From Centrapalus pauciflorus (Eukaryota > Streptophyta > Magnoliopsida > Asterales > Asteraceae): 64,000 nt of DNA. The translations under genes were made by a program, and so were the position numbers. Location of the stretch: the NCBI GenBank assembly GCA_020465985.1, contig JAANYP010000163.1, positions 274,406-338,405 on the forward strand, in the 5' to 3' direction. The notes below the pieces were generated by a model that did not search any database, had not been told where the DNA came from, and saw only the letters and a list, made by a program, of their open reading frames with translations. Positions 1 through 12,387 of this stretch are shown here, one piece after another; within the stretch, counting starts at the first letter, position 1; each line of letters begins with the position of its first letter.

Positions 1-645
1 TCGTGTCTCTCACGAATTCGTGTATTCATGTCTCCAGTTGCCATGTAATCATTCAGTTTAGACCATTCCTTAGGCATTTTCATAGAGTCTTGAATGCAAT
101 ACTTAAGCTTAGTGCATGTATTATTAGACCAAGTTCAAATTACAACAATGAAATAACACAAATTTTTTAACAGTTCGTGTTATTATCCAATGGTCAAGGT
201 ACGTTAGTTATTTCACTTACTGAAAATTCTACGTATAACATTTTTGTTAACGCAGTTTTTTTATGTATTTTAAGAAATGTATTCGAGCAATCGATGAGAC
301 ATATGTAAAGGCATCGCCAAATTCATTGTACGAAAAGGATATATAACACAAAATATCATGATTGTGTGCAATTTTAACATGTGTTTAACATTCGTATGGG
401 TCGGATGGGAACGAATAGCCCATGACACACCAATTTTTTATGAAACATTTCATAGAACAGATATCGATTTTCCAGTACTAACGGGTCGCTAGTATTATTT
501 AAAACTTTTAGTTTGTTTTGCGTTTATCATCTTGAAGTGAATACCCTTTAATTGTTTTACTTCGTCTATCAACAGATAAATATTATGTTGTTGATGCTGG
601 ATACCCAAATACCACTAGGGTTATCTTGCTCAGTATATGTATTAG
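1..645. other. Unassigned AT-rich intergenic DNA
   Basis: No coding region, RNA gene or clear repeat boundary is visible. The stretch ends at the first TSD copy (638-645) of the hAT-like element that follows. Confidence 0.4.
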
Positions 646-947
646 CAGGGTCGTCTTATGGATTTTAGAGGCCCTGTGCTTGTGATTACAACGTAGTCCA
701 TTAAGTATTTTTAAATAGTAAATTGGTCATTTTGAAACTCAATTTTAATAGGTAAATGCGAGTTCGTGAATAACAAAAAACCAATTATTGAGAAATTAAA
801 ATAAATAGTACGAATCAAATTGAATTTGACATGAATTCCAGGTTAACGCACCGATGCACAATTTATATATGTCTATAAACGTGAGGCCCCATGAAATTGG
901 GGGCCCTGTGCGGTCGAGCCTCTCGCACACCCTAAAAGCCACCCCTG
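646..947. mobile_element. hAT-like non-autonomous DNA transposon
   Basis: The 302-bp element is flanked by a perfect 8-bp duplication, TGTATTAG, at 638-645 and 948-955. Its ends are imperfect inverted repeats: CAGGGTCGTCTTATGG on the left and CAGGGGTGGCTTTTAGGG read inward from the right. An 8-bp TSD and CAGGG-type termini are the hallmarks of the hAT superfamily. There is no transposase ORF, so it must have moved using an enzyme supplied elsewhere. The superfamily assignment rests on TSD length and termini only. Confidence 0.75.
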
Positions 948-955
948 TGTATTAG

Positions 956-1845
956 ACTTTCGTTGTGCTTAAAATGCTACTCAACGTGCTCCTCGAGAAC
1001 TTAAAGAGATGTTTAACTACCATCACTATTCTTTAAGAAATGTGATTGAGAGAAGATTTGGGGTGTGGAAGACAATACGATAAATTTTAGCATTGTGATA
1101 TCATCCATAACAATTCACAATTATATCAGGATGAGATGACACTTTGATGAATCATTTCATACTACACAACAAGTATCTTGCCATCCAACTCAAGATCGTG
1201 ATGCCCAACCGTCTACTAATACTATACTTAGGGGTGATAATCTTGACCCAACGGGCTAAATGGGCCGAACAATTAAATGGACCAATTGTAAAAAATTAAG
1301 ATGAAACATGATTTTTTTTTTAAAAAAAAAAATGAAAATTTATAAAACGCCGTATTAAAAAATTTGTTCTTTATAAAAAAATTTCAAAATTATGTAAATT
1401 TTATGACTTTTGGTCATCAACTCGTTTGCTTGAATGAGCTCAAATTGACACCCCTAACTATACTGATGGAAATCAAGAAAACACTTCAATTTTTGTAAAT
1501 AAGGAATTGAAGTGTATGTGGATTTATGAAATGATAATAAAATATTCATCGTTGGATTTATAGATGTTACTATATTAAAACTTTGTAAGGATATAAAATA
1601 AAGTATCATAACTTATACACATGAGTAAAACACACCGATTTCTATAAGATAACACAATGTTTTTTTTGGTCATTTTACCTATTTATTCAGCAAATCCAAA
1701 CTATAAAACCGCTACTTATCTGATACTGAGTTTTCAGATATAATAAGCAAATCCAAACACTAAATTTCAACGTCATGTCTTGTAACCACTTCTTCCAAAT
1801 AGTTATAACATTAATCTCTTTTTGTATGTCATTGTTATGGGATGG
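956..1845. other. Unassigned intergenic DNA
   Basis: AT-rich sequence without supported coding potential. It contains short poly-A/poly-T runs near 1311-1330. No repeat boundary could be fixed. Confidence 0.35.
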
Positions 1846-1848
1846 TTA

Positions 1849-2217
1849 GGGTGCGTTTAGTTACCGAAAATTTTTAAAATTTCCATCTCACTTTTCAATA
1901 AAAATGAAAATTTGTTTACTTAACAACAATTTCATAAATTCTCATTTCACTTTTTAAAATACCACTTTTCATATTCTCTCTCTTACTATTCTATTACCTA
2001 CCCTATTTTTTTATAATACCATTTTTCTCTCTCTTACTTTTCCATCACCTATCCTATTTTTTTATTTTATAATCACTCATCTTATTTTTCTAAAAACTAA
2101 AACTTCATCATCTAAACAAGTTTTCACTTTTCATAGAAACCCTTGTTTTTTTTCTAAAAACTATAACTTGAAAACTGAAATTAAAAAATGGCTAGTTTTC
2201 GTTAACTAAACGCAACC
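1849..2217. mobile_element. PIF/Harbinger-like MITE, TTA TSD
   Basis: A 369-bp element between TTA duplications at 1846-1848 and 2218-2220. The terminal inverted repeats are GGGTGCGTTTAGTTACC on the left and GGTTGCGTTTAGTTAAC read inward from the right. The 3-bp TTA/TAA duplication is typical of PIF/Harbinger (Tourist) MITEs. The interior is AT-rich and non-coding and resembles the copy at 42092-42446. Confidence 0.7.
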
Positions 2218-2412
2218 TTAGCTTCTACTCACAACTCATATTGTCATAATTGCAACTAAGAGGTGGTGAACTTTGCCGGATTTGAATGTTATGATACTCG
2301 TACGATGCGGTGACGGGTATGAGTCTTTTTTAATATAAATCAAACACATTTAACGTAAGAAGACGTTAAAAAACATTGCATTAACAAATTTTTGTAGCCA
2401 AAGTTCTAAATA

Positions 2413-2414
<2 letters not shown>

Positions 2415-2481
<67 letters not shown>
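2415..2481. repeat. Poly-A tract
   Basis: An almost pure run of about 67 A residues followed by AG-rich sequence. It could be a retroposon tail, but I see no adjacent element body that proves this. Assembly length in such a run is unreliable. Confidence 0.8.
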
Positions 2482-2483
<2 letters not shown>

Positions 2484-2605
2484 AAAGAAAAAAAGAAAAC
2501 TAAATCACACAGTGATTCCTAATTTAGTTGTTTAAACTCCATCAAAATATGTATATGTTAATAGCAGCCTAGAATGATAAGCGACAAATCTAGTATATTG
2601 TAATA

Positions 2606-4578
2606 CTAGTTTATGACCCACGTAATACGTGGATATTTTTACTAAATTGTATTTATATAAAATTTATAAAAGTAAAAAATAAAAAAATATATATTAATTA
2701 TTTAAAATAATGTAAGAATACTATTATTATTCATCAATGTTTGTTTTTAAAAGTTTATTTTTATTTTAATATATCTTAGATTTATATAAATTGAAATTTT
2801 AGGTTAATATAATATAATACTTATATATTTTACTACAAATTAATATTTATAGATTATAAATAATAGAGTTATTTATTTTTTTTTAAAAAGAATAATTGTA
2901 TTTTTCTATTATTTATAGATTAAAAATAATATAATGTATATATCTTTTTAAAAGTGATAAATTGTATGCATCTTTTATTTTTTATAATAATAAGTTGTAT
3001 TAATCTTTTATGATGATATGTGGAAGTGACACGTGACATTTGATATTTGTTTATTATATAAGTTTATTAACTCATGTGTTACATGAGTATTCAAAAAAAC
3101 TAATTATTTTTTGTGAATATAAACTTACAAACAAATACATAATTGTTATATACATGTGATAAACATATATTTAGTTTATCAAAAGTTCAATTCAACTAAA
3201 ACATTTATAATGTTTTATCAACTATACCATTTTGTATAAAATAAATGTAGGATGTCATAAAAAAGTTATCCATAAACTTTTAACACAAACTTAATTTTAA
3301 TTTGTTATAGGCATATGAGATTAGTTCAATATAAAAAATAATAAAAAATGGGTGCTCGATTTAAATTTAAACGTTTTAACATTAAACTCGTCCAAACATA
3401 TAATTCAAAACAATATAGTTTTATCCAATTATTAATAAAACAAGATCAATTATTTTTTCTAAATAAGAAAAACTCAAATATATAATCTAAATCCAGTTTA
3501 TAAAAAAGTAAAATAAACTACTGTTAATTAAAATATTTAACATACAATTACAAATTTTTATTTATAAATAACCGTTGGATATATTATAAATAAATAAACA
3601 TGAATCCTCAAATTACAATTCATGGATTATAATTGATTTTATATACCGAGAAAATATCATATTTGTAATATAATAATTTTATATGTTTTAATTAAAATTT
3701 AATCAATGTATCAACTTTTTTTAATCTTAAAAATTAATTTAGATTAGTATTAGAATGTTTAAAATATTTCTTTTTTTTAATTACATGGATTAAATAAGAA
3801 AGTGTTTGAATTAGATTTCATATTTCCTTTTAATAATGAATTAGTAAAATCTGTATCTATTAGAAATCTAATTATGGAAAAAACCGGGAAATCATAAATT
3901 TAGAGAGTTTAGGTAGTGACACGTGACATGAGATATTTTTCTTTTATTAACATATGTTTTTCTTTTATTAATATATACAAATTAGATTATTAAGTGTACT
4001 ATTTATATCAATTCATATAGATTTTTTAAAAAAATGGATTATTTATTATAATTTCTATTAATAAGTAATAATAATAGAAAATTTTAAGAATAAAAGTAGA
4101 TTCTAAATTTTAAAATTAGTTTAAATTTTAATAGTCAATACTTTTGTAGAATATTGATGAATGAAAACATATGAAATATAAAAAGGAAAAATTGTATATA
4201 ATTGTCAACATTTTATACTTAATATTATTTAACTAAAAAATTTATGTTACATTAATAAATAAATATCTCTTTTAAGATATTAATTATACAAAACAAATAC
4301 AATTATAATATGCATGTATCAATTTTAAAGACAATATATATGTTTTAGTTATTAGTAATCTATTGGTTTAATTGCTTTTAATATAATAAATTGAAATAAT
4401 TAATGCAAGGAAAGAAATTAGGAAAGAAATATAAAAGATTATTTATATATTTTTTAAATTAATTAAATTTATTATTGAATCGTTCTAAATTAGGAAAAAG
4501 AGCGGGAAAATTAAAAAGTAATTCGCTAACAAGATGACACGTGGCAATGATATGTTCTCATAAATTATAATATATAGA
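2606..4578 (-). mobile_element. Non-autonomous Helitron, minus strand
   Basis: Read on the minus strand, the element begins with TC (4578-4577) after an A and ends in CTAG (2609-2606) before a T, the A/T integration context of Helitrons. Just inside the 3' end is a perfect 6-bp-stem hairpin, CCACGT-loop-ACGTGG, at 2618-2632. The 5' terminus reads TCTATATATTATAATTTATG and shares subterminal sequence (GAGAACA...ATTGCCAC) with the Helitron at 12830. No Rep/helicase coding sequence is present. Motifs like the subterminal 5' block recur near 3922 and 3025 (GTGACACGTGACAT), suggesting a composite of concatenated copies. The exact 5' base is uncertain by about 4 nt because of a short TAGA repeat. 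Confidence 0.65.
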
Positions 4579-5047
4579 TAGATAGTAATATTTTGTGCGA
4601 GAAAAAGTAATCATCGACTTAAAAATGAAATACTGGTATCATTTTTATGAGAAATTGATATCTCAGTATTCTACAAATAAAAATTTCCTTTCAGATGTTG
4701 CATAAAAAATTTGAACCAAAAGGTACAATGAGCTCTTAACAGCAGAACTTCATGTTTCTTATTTCAACAGAAAAATGCATGGTGGCAATAGCAAATTGGT
4801 CTCATTCATACATATGAACAATATAAAAACTTACACACACAAGGGTTGTTTAGTAGGAAAAATCCTGTGAGAAGAGACTTTAAGCTCTCAAATTTGGTTC
4901 CTAATATTGCAATTTTTCTCAATATAACAAATGAATTACACAATATAGCAAGAAGACTAGAAGAGCTTTATGACAAGAGACTTTAAGCTCTCAAGTCTAA
5001 TTCCAAATATTGCAAATTTTCTCAATATAACAAATGAATGACTTTAG

Positions 5048-5275
5048 ATTGTGTTTAGTGAAATTTGGATATTAGAACCCGATTTTTCAGTTTTTAAAAA
5101 TCCGGTTCACAAATTATAACCGGGATCAACTGTCCAAATTTTACTAAACCAAAAAGAAAAAACTAACTTGAGGTTTTTTTATGAAAAAAAATATCATGGA
5201 GGAACGAAACTTCAAAAGACATAAAAGCATGTTGTTTTTTTTTTTTATTTTTTTCATAATTAACCCTAAAAAAAA
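5048..5275. repeat. Degenerate relative of the 50082 fold-back element
   Basis: The sequence around 5055-5250 resembles one side and the centre of the palindromic element at 50082-50388. Shared parts include the GTGAAATTTGGA block, the paired AACCCG/ACCGGG centre and the AACTTGAGGT block. Termini and TSD are not recognisable, so this is a decayed or partial copy. It lies about 1 kb upstream of the PPR start codon. Confidence 0.5.
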
Positions 5276-5290
5276 ATTAATGAAAGTAGG

Positions 5291-6290
5291 TTGTTATCTG
5301 AAGTAATAAACCCATTGCTGAAATGAGCTGAACTGGTTTGTACTTTGTAGTAATCTCTTGCTATATCTGCGCCGTTGCTCCCATTGTCGCTCACCGTCGC
5401 TTCCCTTAACCCTCTCCGGTGACCCATCGCCGCACTCCTCTTTCCGTTCTCTGGTGACCGTCGTTTCTGTCCTCTCTTCGTCGCTTGCTGTTTTGTTTTC
5501 TAACCTAAACCTTCTCCTTAGTCCTGATTGACCAGTCATCGCGCATCCGCTCCTCTCGTCACCAGCCGCCGGCACCACGCATCAGCGTCGCTCCGCTCTT
5601 CTCCATATGCAGGTCCGCAATCTGTGCTTTCTTATTAATAATCATTTTTTTCCTTTACATTTTAGATTTGCTTACTGACTAATCCTTTTTTTTTTTTTGA
5701 CAAATCTTTATGTTATAGAACTTATCAATTACTTCTATGTGAATTATGATGGCTTTCATGTTGAAATGTCTCTATTTTGTCATAGTTGAGATACAAATAT
5801 AGATAAATTATGTGCATAGAAGCTCAAAATAAAGCCACTAATTACTAATCTGGTTACTTGTAAGCCAATTGTTGGTAATCATCAATAATTTTATTACAAT
5901 AGTGGGACAAAATTGGCTCAAGAAGAAGTCAAGTACCAAGATTGAGGGGAGGATGCATGTTTTTTAATGGAACATCAGAACATGCTAAGCATTACATTTA
6001 AAGGTGCTTGGAAGACATTAAAAAAATTATTTTCATAAAACTTTTTGCACTGATAAATCGAAAGCTCTAACAAAATAAATCCAATATAAGCAAATGTGCC
6101 TAAAAGTGTAGAGATCGAGAGAGGCATGGCACCACTTCACTTGTATGAAAATTTGCTGATTATGGTACAATTGTGTCATCTTGCAGGTGATGTATTGAGG
6201 AACAATCCTTTATGGTTGATTCTTTCTACATGGAGAAGGGTCATGTTAGCATCAAAGATGGAAACAGGGAATGCGGTTTGATGCTAAGAC
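5291..6290 (+). other. Probable 5' leader and leader intron of the PPR gene
   Basis: From about 5330 the sequence becomes CT- and CG-richer than its surroundings, as plant 5' untranslated exons often do. A plausible donor (CAG|GTCCGC at 5613) and acceptor (TTGCAG at 6181-6186) would frame a 574-nt leader intron. The ATG at 6291 would then follow a second leader exon. This is inferred from composition and splice-like signals; no transcript evidence is available. Confidence 0.35.
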
Positions 6291-8540
6291 ATGAAGAGGT
6301 GTGCTATATTCGTCCCAAGACGAAGACATTGTTGTCAGATGTTATATTATCATCCTCAAATTGTTTCCATTTTCTTTTGTCACCCATTTCATGTAGCAGA
6401 TTATTCTACCCGGAAATACTGGCCAGTCAGTTCAGCTGGTGCCAGAAATTTTCCTGATTATTCACCAAAGAAACCTACTATTAAAGATTCTGAACTTGTC
6501 TACAACATTTCCACCACCATCAAGCAACGGCGTTTTGAGCCTATAGAAGAAAGTCTTAAACCATTCGAATCAAGGTTTAAGCCTGATCACTTTATTTGGG
6601 TTCTGATGGACATAAAGAATGATTACAAGTTAGTCTTGAATTTCTTTGACTGGTTGTGCTTACGTAGAGCACCATCACTCGAGGTGAGGTGCATTATCAT
6701 ACAAATGTCTGTTGCTGCAAAGGACCCAAAAGTGGCTCATGGACTTATTCACGACTTTTGGACTAAACCTAATGTAGATGCTGGTCTTCCATTTGCACTT
6801 TTTATGACAAAGCTGATATATACTTACAAGGATTGGGGTTCTAATCCACATGTATTTGATATTTTCTTTGAAGTCCTTGTTGAAGTTGGAATATTTGATG
6901 GAGCCAAAAAACTATTTTTTAGGATGTTAACGTATGGGGTGGTAATATCTGTTGATTCATGCAATGTATTTCTGTTTCGACTATCTGAAAACATTGATGG
7001 TTGTAAGACAACACCACATATATTTACTGAATTTTCGAAAGAGGGTGTTAACTGGAACACCGTGTCACATAATATAATGATTAACTGTCTTTGCCGAATG
7101 GGGAAAATGAAAGAAGCTCATAACTTACTCCTTAAAATGCAGTTGCGAGGCAATGTATCGGATGCTATTAGTTATAGCACTTTGATAAATGGGTACTCTA
7201 AAATAGGAGAGCATCAAGTAGTTCTGAAACTTATGGAAGAAATGCAAGCGAAAGAGTTGAAGCCAAACATGTTTACTCTTAATAGTGTGGTTTTCCTTTT
7301 GTGTAAGATTGGCAAGGTGATGGATGCAGAGAAGGTTTTCAGGGAGATGACACGCCAAAAAATAGTTCCTGATAAAGTAGTGTATACAACACTAATCGAT
7401 GGTTTCTGCAAAGATGGGAATGCCACTGCTGCATATAGGCTGCTTGAGGAGATGCGTAGTAAGAACATCTATCCCGATCTTGTAACATATACCGCTCTTA
7501 TATCTGGTCTTTGTCGGACGGGAAAAATATCGGAAGCATCCAATCTCTTTCTTGAAATGCGTAGTAGAGAAATGGAACTAGATGAAGTCACTTATACCGT
7601 ACTTATTGATGGTTACTGCAAGGATGGTCAGATAAAGGAGGCGTTTTCACTTCATAACCAGATGGTTCGGATGGGTCTCTTACCGAATGTTGTCACTTAC
7701 ACTGCATTCGTTGATGGGCTATGCAAACAAGGGGAGATAGATATAGCGAATGAACTTCTTCGTGAAATGTGTTCAAAGGGTCTTGAATTGAATATATTCA
7801 CGTACAATTCACTTCTTAACGGTCTGTGTAAATTTGGAAATATTGCGCAAGCAATAAAGCTGGTGGAAGATATGGAGGTGGCAGGCATATATCCTGATAC
7901 TATCACATACACCACTCTAATAGATGCTTATTGCAAGGCAGGAGACATGGTTAGGGCTCATGAGCTTCTGCGCCAAATGCTAGATAAAGGGCTTCAGCCC
8001 ACAGTTGTTACCTTCAATGTTTTAATGAATGGATTATGTATGTCAGGGATGCTAGAAGATGGCGAGAGGCTGCTTATATGGATGTTGGAGAAAGGTTTCT
8101 TGCCAAATGCCACCACCTACAATTCACTTATGAATCAGTACTGTATCCGAAATGATATGCATGCAACAACTGAAATCTATAAGGGGATGTTAGGCAGAGG
8201 TGTTTCCCCTAATGCCAACACCTACGACATACTAATAAGAGGCCACTGCAAAGCAAGAAATATGAAAGAGGCTTGGTTTTTGCATAAAGAAATGGTGGAG
8301 AAGGGTTATGACCTCACCGTGAATGCTTATAAGGCTCTCATCAAGGGTTTTATTAAAAGGAAAAGGTATCTGGAAGCTAAAACTATGTTTGAGGAAATGA
8401 GAAACAAAGGTTTAGTGGCAGATAGAGAATCATACAACTTCTTTATGGATATGAACTATCATGAAGGGAAGTTGGATTTGACTCTTGGGCTGTGTGATGA
8501 AGTGATAGAGAAGAGTGTTGTGGATAAGATTGACAACTGA
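6291..8540 (+). CDS. P-class pentatricopeptide repeat protein, probably mitochondrial
   Basis: The 749-aa product carries about 14 contiguous 35-residue PPR motifs from about residue 258 to the C-terminus, recognisable by repeats such as VTYTxLIDGxCKxG. One or two degenerate motifs precede them. All motifs have the same length and there is no E, E+ or DYW tail, so this is a P-class protein. P-class PPRs bind single-stranded organellar RNA through residues 5 and 35 of each motif and stabilise, process or activate specific transcripts. The N-terminus is rich in Arg, Cys, His and Ser (MKRCAIFVPRRRHCC...) and poor in acidic residues, consistent with a mitochondrial presequence. The single coding exon is usual for plant PPR genes. 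It reminds me of the Arabidopsis group around At1g05670, but orthology is unproven. The ATG at 6291 opens the frame; an upstream leader intron is likely. Confidence 0.93.
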   Translation: MKRCAIFVPRRRHCCQMLYYHPQIVSIFFCHPFHVADYSTRKYWPVSSAGARNFPDYSPKKPTIKDSELVYNISTTIKQRRFEPIEESLKPFESRFKPDHFIWVLMDIKNDYKLVLNFFDWLCLRRAPSLEVRCIIIQMSVAAKDPKVAHGLIHDFWTKPNVDAGLPFALFMTKLIYTYKDWGSNPHVFDIFFEVLVEVGIFDGAKKLFFRMLTYGVVISVDSCNVFLFRLSENIDGCKTTPHIFTEFSKEGVNWNTVSHNIMINCLCRMGKMKEAHNLLLKMQLRGNVSDAISYSTLINGYSKIGEHQVVLKLMEEMQAKELKPNMFTLNSVVFLLCKIGKVMDAEKVFREMTRQKIVPDKVVYTTLIDGFCKDGNATAAYRLLEEMRSKNIYPDLVTYTALISGLCRTGKISEASNLFLEMRSREMELDEVTYTVLIDGYCKDGQIKEAFSLHNQMVRMGLLPNVVTYTAFVDGLCKQGEIDIANELLREMCSKGLELNIFTYNSLLNGLCKFGNIAQAIKLVEDMEVAGIYPDTITYTTLIDAYCKAGDMVRAHELLRQMLDKGLQPTVVTFNVLMNGLCMSGMLEDGERLLIWMLEKGFLPNATTYNSLMNQYCIRNDMHATTEIYKGMLGRGVSPNANTYDILIRGHCKARNMKEAWFLHKEMVEKGYDLTVNAYKALIKGFIKRKRYLEAKTMFEEMRNKGLVADRESYNFFMDMNYHEGKLDLTLGLCDEVIEKSVVDKIDN

Positions 8541-10564
8541 AGAGCAGTTTGACATATTGGATGTCTAGTTTTTTGTTGTAGGGTCCGAAGCTAAGATTGT
8601 TGATTTCCTAACATATGAACATCATACAAGGTAATAATATTGTGTATTATAGACTATGTAGGATCCTACTGACTATATTTTAATGGTATACATGTGTTAG
8701 GGCGGCTATTGTTTCCTTCTATCAACAAATGCAACCAAAAACTTTTTGACAAGGGCGGAAAATTTTGATATCCAATGGATGAAGCATATCTTCTATCTTT
8801 ATCTTTACTAAATTTAGAACATAGTCATTACTTATTTTTAAGTTTGAACTCAACCTCAGGTGCCCATTTCATCAAAATTAATCACAGCCATCCATTGAAT
8901 TTGCTAATTAAAAAGTCAGTTACATAGGCACATAGCCATCGAATCAGTTCATTGTTATTCATTATTGATTAAGTTAGTTATTTAAGTCATCAATTCATTA
9001 ACATTTATCCACCTTACCGTTTCTTAGACCCGTTCGATCTCTGCTGTTGCTCGCCTTGCTAAGATTTTCCATTCATGACAGACATGCATGAGGGAGATTG
9101 AGTTTCTTGACAAAACACGGATATATGGTCGGCAAATGTGTCATTTGTGGTGAAGAGTTTGAAATCTGCGTTTGGGGACTGGAGGGAAGAAAAACCATGG
9201 TAAAAAATGCAGAGCCTAACCCATGTGTAATCTGCATGGGCTTCTCATCTTTTAATCTCCAGTACTCCTACAGTCCTCTTCAGATCTGGTATGTATGAGT
9301 TTGTTTTTCACAATTTGGGGTTGAAGTTTGCATAAGCCCATGTCATTTATCTTATAAATTTGTGACTTCGTTTATTTTCATGTTGAATTTGATTGGTTTG
9401 TTGCTTGGAATTTTGGTTTGCATGCAGAATACCTGGATTATGGGTTTTGAGGTACCCATGCCACTAATTTTGTGAATTTGTTTGTCATTTCTTTTGGGAA
9501 TTTGAAAATATGCAAACAAAATTTAGACAAACTCATTTCATTAATCTCATCAATTTGGTTAAATTTCTGTTGGTCATTTACGATGATAAATACCAGCATT
9601 TTGCTCACGGAGTCTGAATTTTTGTTAAGCTCCAAGTAGTTTCTCTATGCTTCATTCTCGTGTTTTTGTCGTGTGATGTGGAGTGGGGTTGACATTATAG
9701 TAAAACATGAATTTGAAGTATAATTTTTTCGGGGCAAGCAGGGGCGCAGGGTTCTAGAGGAATGAAAATGTTACTCAAGATCGGGAAGTATGATTCAAAG
9801 AGGTTGGCTAAGGGGCATTTTACCGAGGCTTCCCTGGATCACAATATAGAGGTAGCATAGAGTATAGATGTATTATATCTTTGAACATAAATTATCAAAT
9901 ATTTTTCTCCTCATTAATTTATCTGCTTTCACCGGTTTGGTCAACCAAAGGAGATCTTTATGACGTTATAGAAATTAACACTTGTCTTTTTGTACGGTTA
10001 TTTAATTTCTTATATTGAATAATTAAAAAAAATGAATTCTTTGTATACTTCACAAGACCATCTAGATTTTGTCGGTCACCAACCTATATAAATTTTATAT
10101 ACGATTATTAGGTTAAATTAGCTTTACTGATGGCATAATTTTGGTTTTTATAGATTTGAATTTTGGTTTATTGGGGTTTATAATTTGCACTTGTATCTAC
10201 TCCATTCGCTGTGATTGCATGCAATGTTGATGTGTTTTTTTGTTAGTAATTACTTGCAAAGTTCATTTGAGTAAGATATTTATTTTCGAAAGTCCATATC
10301 AACGTTTGAACTCTGAAGTGTTACTTTGTGAGCACGAGATTCATATTGAACAGAGGAAGTACTTTGTGCTGTTTCTAGGGTTGATTAATCTGATTGCCAC
10401 TACAAGTATTAATTCAGATTATTATTATTTTTAAATTTATGCACGTATGATCATCTTTTTCCATTTTTATGCAGGTATATGTTTTTTCACACTTTCAGTA
10501 TATGGCTTGAGTTGAACCTATCTCTTACAATACTATATTACTTACACAAATATCTTAAAAACTC
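8541..10564. other. PPR 3' region and intergenic DNA
   Basis: Begins with the presumed PPR 3' UTR. A 66-codon ORF at 9098-9298 (+) contains CVIC and CVIC-like pairs but has no recognisable domain. A short GC-richer patch near 9740-9850 could be a gene fragment. I cannot support a gene here. Confidence 0.3.
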
Positions 10565-10567
10565 TTA

Positions 10568-10863
10568 GGGGGCGTTTGGTTCGCAGATTTTTTTCTTTGG
10601 GATTTGCATTTTGTCAAAGGATTTGCATTATGCAGCATTTTGTCAAAGATTCTGCATTATCTTATAGAAAAAATTTGCTAATATGAAGAATGCAAGGTAA
10701 CTGAGATTTCAAATCCTAGGGGGGAGACTGAGTTTTTAAATAACAAAGAAGGAAGAGATTTATAAAATCCTGGGATTTTAAATTCGAAATTTGTGAACCA
10801 AACACAGGAATTTAAATGCAAATCCCAGCGAATCCCAGGAAATCCACGAACCAAACGCCCCCT
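10568..10863. mobile_element. PIF/Harbinger-like MITE, TTA TSD
   Basis: A 296-bp element between TTA duplications (10565-10567 and 10864-10866). The inverted termini are GGGGGCGTTTGGTTCG and its near-exact complement at the right end. The interior contains the GCATTTTGTCAAAGGATTTG block shared with the copies at 44026 and 49414. No coding capacity. Confidence 0.85.
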
Positions 10864-10866
10864 TAT

Positions 10867-12173
10867 AATTCAAGAGTAAATACCTGTGCTGTACAAATTA
10901 GCAATAAAATTTATAATTCCTTTATGGTATTTATTAAATTTTAGAATGCTGATATTTGGATTTACAAAAAGGGTTGTATAACAATGCCAAGACCTGCAAA
11001 AGGACCTTAGGTCCTGCATTGCGATGCTCTTAGGGGGGCGTTTTTAATGATTTTTGCAGCTTGGTTGCTGCAGTTTTGGCAGCAATTATAGTAGTTATTT
11101 CTGCTTTGATCAGTTTACTTTTTGAATGCTACAATGTGCTGATTTTCGTACCATACATGATAGGTTACGGGGATGTGATATGAGGGAAATCGCAGCATCA
11201 GCAGCAAGGCAAACACTGAGCATTAGGGTGTTAAAAGCCAAAGGAAATCTCAAAAATCGGTATTTTTTACAGCATATCAAATGTAGACGAAATTGAGAAG
11301 TTTTTTTTTAGGAATTCATATAAAATTGTTATGAATTCGTTTGAGATAACTAAAATTGTGTTGAAATGATGATTCAATTGACCGTCTGTAAGCATACTAT
11401 TCGAATGTAAAGATTCGACCTTACTTGTTTGTGTTACACAACTTTACTTTGAGGCAATCTAAGAATACAATTTGTTTAGGCTAGGAAAAATGAGAGTAAA
11501 AGCATAGAAATATATTGATGTTTCTTATTTCGTAAACGATGTTTTGGGATTACGAATTAAGCACCTTAAAACACATAGATGTTCTTAGAAAACTATAGTT
11601 TGGCATGTATTAATTGTTAACGAGTGTTAAACAGATATTAACAACATAACTATGATAAACTTAACAAACTGTCAAGACCACTCCTTACGGGGCAGCCCTG
11701 ATGACTAGGTCCCAAGGAGCAATACAACATCAATCAAAACTAAGATAGAATAATAAAGACCAGGTTGTTACAAAATGGGCTCCACCATGCATAACTTCGT
11801 CCCCGAAATTGTCTATGTTCAGATCGACATAAATTAGGAATTTCAAAGTAGCTATAATTTCCATAATCTGAAATAAACAATTTGGTGTCTATTGAATGAG
11901 CACCATTTGTATTCTCAACTTATAACTTCTTTGGCTTTTATAACCAGTACATATACTGATTTCTCATTATTATCCGTTTAACTGTTGACTTATGCAATCC
12001 ATATAAAAATTTTAGGTTTCCTGCTTATCGCTTATACTTTTCTGTATTGAGTTACGATTCGAGATTCAGTATGACTTTCAATTAACTCGGATATCAATAT
12101 AATATATTAAGAAAGGTTATATCTCTTTTCTTTTTATCTTGAACCAGTTATGACTTTTTGAATCTCACATCTC
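10867..12173. other. Intergenic DNA; possible old gypsy LTR edge from about 11670
   Basis: No gene is supported. From about 11671 the text (AGACCACTCCTTACGGGGC... then ...AGGTCCCA) parallels 57031-57080. Both may therefore be copies of the same old LTR family, read from the same end. The part before 11670 shows only AT-rich sequence and a weak GGGGGGCG-start repeat at 11034. Confidence 0.35.
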
Positions 12174-12387
12174 AGAGCATCTGCAACAATGGATTTTTAT
12201 TAAAGGGTTTTGATGACATGGAGGTGATGTGGAGGTGAGATGACAAACCCTTTGCATAAAAGGTTTGAATTTAAGGAGTGGTTTAATAAAAGGGTTTGAG
12301 GATTTGAGTCTGTTTTTCTCCTTTCTCTTACTTTTCACCTTCTAATGAGGTTTTTACTTGCAAGGGTTTGACCCTTGAAGATGCTCT
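12174..12387. mobile_element. MITE with AGAGCATCT termini
   Basis: A 214-bp segment with perfect 9-bp inverted ends (AGAGCATCT / AGATGCTCT). Inner sequence also pairs loosely (GCAACAATGG near the left end, CCCTTGAAG near the right end). It is non-coding. I could not identify a convincing TSD, so the superfamily is left open. Confidence 0.6.

Noticed and set aside
9098..9298. 66-codon ORF with two Cys-pair motifs
   Set aside because: Two CxxC pairs (CVIC and CVIC) are suggestive, but there is no recognisable finger spacing, no exon context and no similarity I can name.
11030..11235. Possible MITE starting AGGGGGGCGTTTTT
   Set aside because: A left end resembles other MITEs, but no inverted partner or TSD could be found.
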